This document shows, in pieces, positions 1 to 7,848 of a DNA stretch of 64,000 nt. The stretch's first letter is position 1, and each line of letters opens with the position of its first letter. The DNA is from Leishmania donovani (taxonomy: Eukaryota > Euglenozoa > Kinetoplastea > Trypanosomatida > Trypanosomatidae): the NCBI RefSeq assembly GCF_000227135.1, contig NC_018245.1:374628-438627 (forward strand), read 5' to 3'. The translations under genes and the position numbers were made by a program. The notes beneath the pieces were generated by a model. That model ran no database searches. It worked only from the letters and a program-made list of their open reading frames with translations, and had not been told where the DNA came from.

Positions 1-24
1 GTCGTTACCGCTGCCGCCTCTTTT

Positions 25-26
25 AG
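25..26 (+). promoter_or_regulatory. Predicted trans-splice acceptor AG for ALG1
   Basis: A short pyrimidine stretch (CCGCCTCTTTT) ends in AG here, 73 bases before the first ATG of the ALG1 frame. This is the usual form of a spliced-leader acceptor in trypanosomatids. The window begins just upstream, so the full polypyrimidine tract cannot be seen. Confidence 0.4.
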
Positions 27-99
27 AAGCGCCCCTGTCTGTGCCTGTGTGTGTCCGTGTTGCTCTCGACTCCGCTTCTTCGGTCTTTCTATTTGCATA

Positions 100-2721
100 A
101 TGTTTCAATATGAAGACCTCGTGTGGCTCATCAGCTTCCCGCTGGCGTGCGCCATCATGCTGTGGTTCTCGCTTGATTTAGCCGTTCTGGTGCGAGTCGG
201 CGGTGGCCGGCGAAGACGTGCCAACGCGCGTCGCGCGATCGAAAGGCTTATCACGAGCAGTCCGGTCTTGACGACTGCGTCCGTGGTACAGTCACCGTCG
301 CCCGTCTCTACCCCCGAAACCGATCGCCCCTCTCGGCGACGTAGCAGCAGTGCCTCGCCAGAGCACGCGTGCATGGACGGACTCGGTAGCAGCAGCGGCA
401 ACGAGGAGGGGCATGGGGTGAAGCACCGCGCGGCATCGGCAGGAGCTGCCGGCACCCCAACAGCAGGAACAATCCCATGCCACCAACAGCGTGTGCGGCA
501 GGTGGTTGTCCCCGCGGCGTTCCGCATTGCTACACGGGCTGTGGTGCGCCGTGCCGTTGTTCTCGTCGGCGGCGACTTTGCGCGATCACCGCGGATGCAG
601 TACCACGCGGCGAGTCTGGCGCGCAGCGGTCTCTTCGACGAGGTGCTGCTGGTCGGGCTTGATTACGGAAATCAGCTTAGCGAGGACCTTCTCATGAGTG
701 GGGAGCCGCAACCGGAGCGCTTCGTCAGCTGGGATGGCCCGGCAACGCCGAAAGGGATGGAGCACGCAGTGTTCGACGTGCAAGCTCGACTCGAATCGCC
801 AGAGCCTCGACCAGGTTGTGGCTGCATTGTGTCAACGCAGTACTTGATAGCACCCCCGTCGCCTCCTGAGTGGTTGCAGACGGTGTTCCCCTTGATCCAC
901 TTGCACTGGGTTGTGTGCACACTCTACCGCGTCGTGACGCTCACCGGTCTCTTTTTCTTTCAAACCATGTGCGCCACAGCCACCCGAATCAACGAGCATG
1001 GACAACTCCTAGTCACGGACCTCATCCTCATCCAGACGCCGCCGGCGGTCCCCTTCGTCCTCCTCGTGAAGTATCTCGTGTGCCCCTTGGCGTTCGTGTA
1101 CAACATGCTTCTCTACTACGGCGTGGTGGTGCCGGCCGCCTGGATGAACCCCAGTGCGATGCGGGACGTCCGGCAGCAATGTAAGTTGCAGTCGCTACGC
1201 TTCACCGACGCCATGGAGCGCTCAGACGACGGTCGACGACGCCCCTTAGCGATCTTGCACGGACTCGCGCATGCCTCGCTTTCGGGGAAGCGCAGGTGGG
1301 TATTCTACCCCGCCATCGTGGTGGACTGGCACAACTTTGGCCACACAATCCTGGCGCAGAACCAGCGGCCCACCGCGGCGGTAAAGGTGTACAAACTGCT
1401 TGAGATGCACATGTGCGCCGGCCATGTCAATGTGACAGTGAGTCAGGCGATGCGCCGCGCTCTGGAGCATGCCTACCCGTGGCTGAGGTCTGAGTCTGCC
1501 ATCACAACGGCTGCAGCTGTGCAGCCCCACTGTAGCGCCTCGGCAGCTGCCTCCGCAAGCTTGCAGTCCGAGGGTGCACCGTCAGTAGCAGCGGTGTCGC
1601 CGAGCGCAGTGACAGTGCTGTACGACGTGGCGCCCTCTTTTTTCCGTCCTGTGCAGCGCAGCCGGTGTGTGCGGGATGTCTTGGAGCGCCTGCTGCTGCG
1701 GCACCGCGCCGTCAACCCGTCTCCCCCTCTCGCATCCGCTTTTCCTCTCGCGAAGGACGCCGGCAACGGCGCCGCGTACGCCCTTGTAAGCAAGGCGGAC
1801 CTAGAAGAGATGGGGTGGGGCATCGCGGGGCCGCCAGCGTGGGTGTACGCGGACGCCGCGGCAGAGTCGGTAGCCGCCTCCGCCCTCGCCACCCCGGCAG
1901 CCGCGCCAGCGACGATGGCGGCGGTTTCACGGCGAGGCATCATGGTTGTCGGGTCGACGAGCTGGACAGAGGACGACGACTACTCGATGCTCATTCAAGC
2001 CCTCCAGCGGCTGGACCACCGCCTTCGGCACGAAGTCAGCTACGGCAGTAGCAACGGGGAAGGTAGCCTTAGCGCCAGCAGCGGACCTGCGGACCTCTGG
2101 GTGCTGATCACCGGGAAAGGAGATGCCCGGCAGCGTTTCGAGGATGCCGTGCGCGTCGCCAAGCTGTCGTCGCACGTGGTGGTGAGCACTTACTACGCGC
2201 AGTCCTATCAGGAGTACAGCCTCCTGCTCGGCGCCGCCGACGTCGGCCTCTGCCTGCACTTTTCCTCCAGTGGGCTGGACCTGCCCATGAAGGGAGTGGA
2301 CATGTTAGGTGCAGGGCTTCCAATCATGGTCATGCAGTACCCTGCCATTGGCGAGCTCATTGGCGGCGTAACGCGGGTGCTGGCGACGCAGGCGATGCGG
2401 CTGCGAAACGGTGCGGCGGGTGCTCAGGGATCCCCACGGGTCAGCGGCGGCTACGCGAAGGCAGTACAACCGACCCTGCACGAATGCGAGCGAGGATGGT
2501 CGTTTTGCAACGACGCCGATCTTGAGTTCTTGCTATCCAGCTTTATCGGCTTGCCCTCCACCAGTGAGAGCGTCGGCGACGGCGCCAGTAGCCTGTCGCG
2601 GTCGCCGCCGACGCCGCTGTCGGTGATGAAGCGGCGAGCCTGCGAGGCGCGACTGCGCGCTCAAACGTGGGAGGAGAACTGGAGGCGAGTGCTCCTGCCA
2701 GTGCTTAAGCAAGTGGTATAG
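100..2721 (+). CDS. ALG1: Chitobiosyldiphosphodolichol beta-1,4-mannosyltransferase (ALG1-like)
   Basis: Predicted to add the first mannose from GDP-mannose to GlcNAc2-PP-dolichol on the cytosolic face of the ER, an early N-glycan step. The 873-residue product begins with a hydrophobic anchor (about residues 3-30). It then shows the ALG1 N-terminal signature GGDFARSPRMQYHA near residue 158, WHNFGHTIL near residue 410, and the sugar-nucleotide-binding block GADVGLCLHFSSSGLDLPMKG near residues 712-732, followed by VDMLGAGLP. These are family signatures of ALG1 within the GT33/GT-B class. The start at 100 is the first ATG; the open frame upstream has only GTG. The protein is almost twice the usual 450-465 residues because of Ser/Ala/Pro-rich inserts after the anchor (about 35-150) and in the middle (about 470-620). 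A catalytic role is known for the family; activity here is inferred. Confidence 0.9.
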   Translation: MFQYEDLVWLISFPLACAIMLWFSLDLAVLVRVGGGRRRRANARRAIERLITSSPVLTTASVVQSPSPVSTPETDRPSRRRSSSASPEHACMDGLGSSSGNEEGHGVKHRAASAGAAGTPTAGTIPCHQQRVRQVVVPAAFRIATRAVVRRAVVLVGGDFARSPRMQYHAASLARSGLFDEVLLVGLDYGNQLSEDLLMSGEPQPERFVSWDGPATPKGMEHAVFDVQARLESPEPRPGCGCIVSTQYLIAPPSPPEWLQTVFPLIHLHWVVCTLYRVVTLTGLFFFQTMCATATRINEHGQLLVTDLILIQTPPAVPFVLLVKYLVCPLAFVYNMLLYYGVVVPAAWMNPSAMRDVRQQCKLQSLRFTDAMERSDDGRRRPLAILHGLAHASLSGKRRWVFYPAIVVDWHNFGHTILAQNQRPTAAVKVYKLLEMHMCAGHVNVTVSQAMRRALEHAYPWLRSESAITTAAAVQPHCSASAAASASLQSEGAPSVAAVSPSAVTVLYDVAPSFFRPVQRSRCVRDVLERLLLRHRAVNPSPPLASAFPLAKDAGNGAAYALVSKADLEEMGWGIAGPPAWVYADAAAESVAASALATPAAAPATMAAVSRRGIMVVGSTSWTEDDDYSMLIQALQRLDHRLRHEVSYGSSNGEGSLSASSGPADLWVLITGKGDARQRFEDAVRVAKLSSHVVVSTYYAQSYQEYSLLLGAADVGLCLHFSSSGLDLPMKGVDMLGAGLPIMVMQYPAIGELIGGVTRVLATQAMRLRNGAAGAQGSPRVSGGYAKAVQPTLHECERGWSFCNDADLEFLLSSFIGLPSTSESVGDGASSLSRSPPTPLSVMKRRACEARLRAQTWEENWRRVLLPVLKQVV

Positions 2722-3020
2722 CGGTGTCTTGACCCATATGCACACGCGGGGGAGATCGACAGGGCAAGTGACGCTTCGTGTAAAGAGATGGAGCTAAGGG
2801 CACTAGGTGGACTACCACAGTGGTGCGGGTGGCAGTTGCGCGCAGGTGTGTGACACGGCAGCCCTCCCCCTCTCCCACCCAACCTCTCCCCTTCCCCCTG
2901 ATTGTAGGTGTGTATCGCTTCTCTTGTCCACTTAGATCGATGCGAATCTCTTGGTCGCTTAACGCCAGTGCGAGTTGACGGGTTTCGTCTTGGTTTCTCT
3001 TCTTGCAGCAAGAGTGGCGT

Positions 3021-3269
3021 GCATGTGTGTATGCGTATGTGTATGTGTATGTGTATGTGTGAAGGGAGGGTTTCTCTTTTCTTTCTCTCTCTGGCCTTCA
3101 GCCTTCCGTCTCCGCTCGTCCCTCGGGTACCGCCGTGCGCGGCTCCACCTCCCCACCACACCACCGCGAGCTAACACCCCTTTCCCATCGACAACAACCC
3201 ATCTGTGCCCCGGCTCCTTTACTTGGTCTCCGTCTTCCTCTGTGTGTGTGTGTGTGTGTGGGTGTGTGT
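3021..3269 (+). repeat. TG/TATGTG microsatellites
   Basis: Two simple repeats lie in this stretch: hexamer-like TATGTG units at 3021-3060 and an almost pure TG run at 3241-3269. They are non-coding and sit in the spacer. Trypanosomatid intergenic DNA commonly carries such repeats. Confidence 0.85.
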
Positions 3270-3740
3270 CCACACGTATATATATGCATGTACATGTATG
3301 CACCTAAACGCACCTCTAGGCACACACACGCACAGAGAAAGAGAGACCAGCGGACGGAAGCGTCGACCTGTGTATGCACAAGCACGTCGATAGACCGGTG
3401 AGACACACACACACACATCTGTGTCGCACGTCCGCTGATGCGCCCATCCGTCCACCACAGGAGAGCGCGCGCGCGCGCGACCAGAGGCTAGTAGGGTTGC
3501 TGTCTTCTCCGAACGTTGCGGGTGAAGAGGTTCATGAGCTTATGTTTTGTTGTGGGGAGTGGGAGTGGGGGGAGAGGGGTTACTAGCTTGGTGCCTCTCA
3601 CAATCGGCTTCCGCAGTGCCCCCTCCTCCCCGTGCCGAGACAGCACATCCTTCGACACCCCCACATCCGCCTCGCATCACCGTTCTTTTTCTCCTCTCCC
3701 CCCTCTCCCTTTGCCTGCCCAAAATCCTGTGAAGGGTACG

Positions 3741-3788
3741 ATGGGCGAGGGCAGCAGCCGCAGCAGCGAGAGTCAACGGAAAAAATAA
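3741..3788 (+). promoter_or_regulatory. Upstream ORF of 15 codons in the PPR-gene leader
   Basis: An ATG at 3741 opens a frame encoding MGEGSSRSSESQRKK and stops with TAA at 3786-3788. That is five bases before the PPR-protein ATG at 3794 and in a different frame. It lies downstream of the predicted acceptor AG (3733-3734), so it should be in the mature leader if that acceptor is used. A uORF ending so close to the main start could limit translation or require reinitiation. This is inferred from position only. Confidence 0.4.
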
Positions 3789-3793
3789 TAGAC

Positions 3794-6700
3794 ATGTCTG
3801 CAGCCACGCGGTGTGTCGCTGCCGCGGCAGCTCTACCCTACTTCCTCACAGAACCGCTGCGTTGTCCGCATCTGCTGTCGATTGCAGTGGCACTGCGAGG
3901 TTGGTGTGGCGGCAGGCATGGCGCTCTTCTCCATCAACGGTGCCTCCTCTCTTCCAGGGCGTCGGTAACGCCACTGAGTTTTTCATCTACACACACACAG
4001 CGAGACTGGAATCCAGCAGAAAACGCAGCCGCCGCCGCCGCCGCCCAGGCATCCGCTGGTGCCGCGAGAGCAGCGCCAGCTACGCCGGCCAGTGAAAAGG
4101 CCACCCGCCGCAACGTGGGCCACAATCGTGGCACAGCAGCAAGACAGAGCGCTGCCACGCCGCCGTCGTCGCCCGAAGCAGTCCACCCCTACTCTGTGCG
4201 TGCCTACCGGGCGCGACTCCTGGGCGGCGCCTACTTTTCCCTGCGAGAGTTGACGCGCACCGCCTACGCACCAGCCCCGCTAAAGGTGCTGACAGACCTG
4301 CTGCAGTTGTCTGCAAGCCACAGTTGTCGCCACGCCGAGCTCTCCTCAAGCTTAGCCTCTGTGGCCTCTTCGCCTGCCGCCTCCACCCCTCTCGCTCAGT
4401 CAGGTGCACAAAATGCGCTGAGCAGAGCACGCGACGTTCAGCACGTGCTCCAGTTAGCATTGACGGAGGCACAGGATACGGTGCTCGCCGCCCAGACAAT
4501 AGGCGATATTGCTAGCCACGCGGCTCTGGAGGAACTGCTTGCCCAGCTGGAAGCGCTCGCGAACGCGATGGACGCCTGTGTGTATGCGCCTGCGTGGACG
4601 ATGCCGGTTGCCACTCACTCTGCACTACTACACGGGCTTCTGAGGCTCGCCGCCGCAACTGGGTCTCGTCTACAAGCCCTGGCCGCCTTAGACGACCTCC
4701 TCTCACTGCAGGAGCGGCAGCTACGCCATATCTCTGCACGGCGCGGCAGCAATCAGCACCACGCTGGCGATGGCGACAAGGACGGGGATGGAGACGAGGA
4801 TGACGGCAGCTTCAGCATGGATGACGCCGTCGCACTTGTCGATGCGGCCGCGCAGCAGTACGTCGAGCCTGTCACAGCGCAGGACCACCTGTGGGCCATG
4901 CAGGCTTGTGCCAAGGATCAGAATCGCGACTTCGCCACGGCTCTAAGCCTCTACCGCCGTTTTGTGCAGCATGCCGAGGCCGGCCGCTTCTCGGCCACGC
5001 CGAATGACTTTAGTGATGCGCTGGTCGCTCTTGCACACAGCAGCCGCACGACTACCGATTTCACTGAGCTGCGAGCGTTGCTTATCGAGAGCGAAGCGGC
5101 AGCGGTCGTGCCTGTGAGCGTGCCCCTGTACACAGCCATCATCGATGCAGCGAGCCGCGCCATTGAGGAGCCACAGCGTATGGTCATTGCCCTGTTCATG
5201 TATCGGCGTCTCCGCGACGGGGGGCTGACGCCGACAGCGGACACGTACGCAGCTCTGATCGCCTGCTGCGCCTCGACTCGTGAGCCGACGCACGCCTTCG
5301 CCTTCTACCACGAGGCGCGGCAGGTCTGCGGCGTGGCGTGCTTTACTCCACAAGTGTACACAAACCTGCTTCTGTCCTACACGTCTGCCGGCTACGGCGC
5401 CGATGCGCGCAAGACGCTCGACGTGCTGGTGGAGGCCGGCGCCCCGCTCTCCCGCGCTAGCTTCCACGCCGTCCTCGCCGGCGCCGTAACAGCACGGGAG
5501 GCGCAGGAAGTTGTTGAGCTCATGACGGAGCGTTACCACATCGCCCCAACGCCGCACACCTACGCCTACGTAGCGCAAGCGGTGGCGAGGTCGCCGGCAG
5601 GGGTTTCCACGGCGCTGCAACTCTTCGACATTCATGAAGACGCAATGCGGGCGCTTGCACAGATGGCAAACGCGACAGTGCGCTCGCCTGGTCGGGATGA
5701 TGGCGGCGTGGCACAGATTGCCGTCGGGCAGGCGATGAGTACGTCAGCGGATGGAGCGGAACTGGAGCCGGCACTGCTAGAGCGCTACCCGCTCTACGTG
5801 CGGGCGATGGAGCAAGCCCTCATGCGGCTGCGCGTCGACCTCGGCATGGACAGTCGCCTGAGGCCGTATCTGATGCCGCTTATCCGCATAGCCCAGCAGC
5901 GCATGAACGCCTTCACTGGAATGCCGCCGCAATCGCCGACGCAGATCCCTGACAAGGAGCGCCTCTGCATTGCCGTGCTGGCAGCCGACGTGCTCGCCAA
6001 GGTGGATGAGTGGGTGCTGCCGTTCATCTCGCACTACTCCGTCCTGGTGATTCCCTACTCGGCTCTTGTGTCGTTGCAGCGTGGTCGTGGGCGGCGCGTC
6101 GATGGCGTCATGCCCAAAGGTGCCCAGGCGGGTCGGCATGACGCCGTTTGGCAGGAGACGGCAGGCGGGCAAGAGTTCGACGCGGTGGTGGAGCACCGTC
6201 GGCGTCGCCTCGCACGCTTTCTGGAGCAGTACAAGGATGTGATTCACCTTGTGTCTCTAGAGGAGGAACTGCGCTGGAGCCGCGAGACACGCCGATACGG
6301 GGTCGGGGTGACGGACCTGTTTGCGCGTGCAGCCGTCACGGCGCTGCATCTCGCGCGGCACGACAGCTCCAGCGACGGTGGCACCGTGTACGCGCAGCAC
6401 GCCAACGCCTCCGTTGTGCTAGTGTCTGCCGACTACAATGGGTGCGGAAAGTACGTGGTGGCGCTGAGGCAAGCGTACGCAGGCCGAACGAAAGGCAGCG
6501 CCGCGGGAGTCAGGTCAGCGGAGAGCGCGCCTGGGCTGAGGGCGGCACTGAGCCGAGTGTCGTACCACAACCCGCGAACTAACCCGAACTGGGCCCCACC
6601 CACGCTAGCCATCGCCCAGCAGGAGGGGGAGACGAAGAAGGAAGGGGACGGCAGGAAGCACGCGCCGGTCCAGTCCGCAGGTGCGACGAGCGAGACGCGC

Positions 6701-7117
6701 ATCAGAGGAGAGGATAAAAGCAAGGAAGGCAGCGCGGCGAGGGATGCGACCGTCTCGGCTGGCAGAGTGCCTGGCTTCGATGACGACAGTTGCGGGTCAG
6801 CGTGGTATGCCTCTGCGCACGACGCTGATGCTGCTGGGCTACTCTACCGGCAAACCCTGCAGCTGGCGTCTGCTCCAGAACGCAGGGGTGCACCGAGCGG
6901 CCGCAGCGCGAAGAACTCGAGTAGCAGCAAGGGCGTCGAATCGAGTGTTGCGATGGACGAAGGAGAAGCGACACCGCAGTTGCCATCCAGCCAGCACGCA
7001 CCCACAGCATCCACGTCGTCTGTACTTCCTCCTCTGCCTCTGCCAGCCCCACCCACCAGCGCAGACGCCGACGACAAGCTCGATGCATTCCTCCTCATGT
7101 CACTCTTGAACGACTGA
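3794..7117 (+). CDS. Pentatricopeptide repeat protein with C-terminal PIN-like domain
   Basis: The 1107-residue protein has an Arg/Ala-rich N-terminus that could target it to the mitochondrion, where most trypanosomatid PPR proteins act on RNA. An acidic low-complexity patch (Asp/Gly, about 325-340) precedes a PPR array at about 440-630, with typical helix-pair phrases such as VPLYTAIIDAASR and TADTYAALIACC. From about 720 to 895 the pattern resembles a PIN nuclease fold: a hydrophobic strand ending LAADVL (Asp732), the strand VLVIPYSALVSLQ, a VTDLF segment (Asp841) and VVLVSADYN (Asp880). The Asp expected at the end of the first strand appears shifted, and the second acidic position is not obvious, so catalysis is uncertain. 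The tail is disordered. ATG 3794 is chosen because the upstream extension begins at GTG and runs through the polypyrimidine tract. A role in mitochondrial RNA or ribosome metabolism is inference. Confidence 0.75.
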   Translation: MSAATRCVAAAAALPYFLTEPLRCPHLLSIAVALRGWCGGRHGALLHQRCLLSSRASVTPLSFSSTHTQRDWNPAENAAAAAAAQASAGAARAAPATPASEKATRRNVGHNRGTAARQSAATPPSSPEAVHPYSVRAYRARLLGGAYFSLRELTRTAYAPAPLKVLTDLLQLSASHSCRHAELSSSLASVASSPAASTPLAQSGAQNALSRARDVQHVLQLALTEAQDTVLAAQTIGDIASHAALEELLAQLEALANAMDACVYAPAWTMPVATHSALLHGLLRLAAATGSRLQALAALDDLLSLQERQLRHISARRGSNQHHAGDGDKDGDGDEDDGSFSMDDAVALVDAAAQQYVEPVTAQDHLWAMQACAKDQNRDFATALSLYRRFVQHAEAGRFSATPNDFSDALVALAHSSRTTTDFTELRALLIESEAAAVVPVSVPLYTAIIDAASRAIEEPQRMVIALFMYRRLRDGGLTPTADTYAALIACCASTREPTHAFAFYHEARQVCGVACFTPQVYTNLLLSYTSAGYGADARKTLDVLVEAGAPLSRASFHAVLAGAVTAREAQEVVELMTERYHIAPTPHTYAYVAQAVARSPAGVSTALQLFDIHEDAMRALAQMANATVRSPGRDDGGVAQIAVGQAMSTSADGAELEPALLERYPLYVRAMEQALMRLRVDLGMDSRLRPYLMPLIRIAQQRMNAFTGMPPQSPTQIPDKERLCIAVLAADVLAKVDEWVLPFISHYSVLVIPYSALVSLQRGRGRRVDGVMPKGAQAGRHDAVWQETAGGQEFDAVVEHRRRRLARFLEQYKDVIHLVSLEEELRWSRETRRYGVGVTDLFARAAVTALHLARHDSSSDGGTVYAQHANASVVLVSADYNGCGKYVVALRQAYAGRTKGSAAGVRSAESAPGLRAALSRVSYHNPRTNPNWAPPTLAIAQQEGETKKEGDGRKHAPVQSAGATSETRIRGEDKSKEGSAARDATVSAGRVPGFDDDSCGSAWYASAHDADAAGLLYRQTLQLASAPERRGAPSGRSAKNSSSSKGVESSVAMDEGEATPQLPSSQHAPTASTSSVLPPLPLPAPPTSADADDKLDAFLLMSLLND

Positions 7118-7848
7118 TGTTGGCACTCAAGACTCTCGTGCACGAACTAGAGAGGCGAGGAGTGTGGGCCTTTGGGGTGGCTATCGCTGTCAGGTGCATC
7201 GCAGAGGTCGAGCCGATGTGTGCGAATCGCTTACTAGCCTGAACTACAGATATCTTTCTTCGCTTCCCCTCACCCCCCTCCCCACCTACCCACACGACAT
7301 GCTACACTGGCACACCCCCACGACGATGTCAGCAGGTGAAGCAGCAGCGCTAAGGAAACGATAAGCAAGGATGGAGGAGGTGAAAGACAGTCGCACGCGG
7401 GGGAGCGCGCGAGGAGGCGATGGCCATGCCGCCCTCTCCTCAAGGGATGTTGGCGTGTGTATGCGTGTGTGTTGCTGCCATATCCTGTTGAAGGGCGCGT
7501 TTCGAGTGTGCATCTGCTTGACACTTACACACGGGCACATGTGCAGAGAGACCTGTCAAGTGCCGCCTCCATTCATAGGACTGCCGAGTCGTTGGTGGAT
7601 GTACGAGCGCACGTGATGATGCTATCGTGTCTCCTACTCATCGGACGGTCGTTCTCTTTCCCACCCCCTTCACCCATCCCACTTCTCAAACCTTCTCATC
7701 GGTCACCGCTGCCCTCGCTTGAGGGCATGACACCTACCATAAGCACGCGCACGCGCATGGGCGTGGGCACAGGAAGGGAGACCGCCTCTCTTGGCCTTTC
7801 TCTGCGACAAGCGTCCCTCTGTCTCTCTCCCTCGCACGACCCCTGGTC
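7118..7848 (+). other. Intergenic spacer between PPR gene and ARPC1-like gene
   Basis: No supported gene. Pyrimidine-rich tracts occur at 7255-7290, 7645-7695 and 7796-7850. AG at 7810-7811 is the best acceptor for the next gene. It excludes the upstream ATG at 7727, which would otherwise open an out-of-frame reading frame running into the WD40 coding region. TGTGTATGCGTG-type sequence lies near 7455-7475. Confidence 0.55.

Larger units (their letters stand above)
2722..3793 (+). other. Intergenic spacer: ALG1 3' UTR and PPR-gene 5' leader
   Basis: I see no supported gene here. The spacer holds a TATGTG microsatellite (3021-3060), a TG run (3241-3269), a short TATATATG patch near 3280, a GC dinucleotide run (3465-3479) and G-rich sequence near 3555-3580. 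A polypyrimidine tract at 3681-3720 is followed by AG at 3733-3734, the likely spliced-leader acceptor for the next gene. A 15-codon upstream ORF lies between that AG and the PPR start. Confidence 0.6.

Noticed and set aside
3465..3479. Alternating GC run as possible Z-DNA or regulatory site
   Set aside because: Too short and too common in this type of spacer to claim a function.
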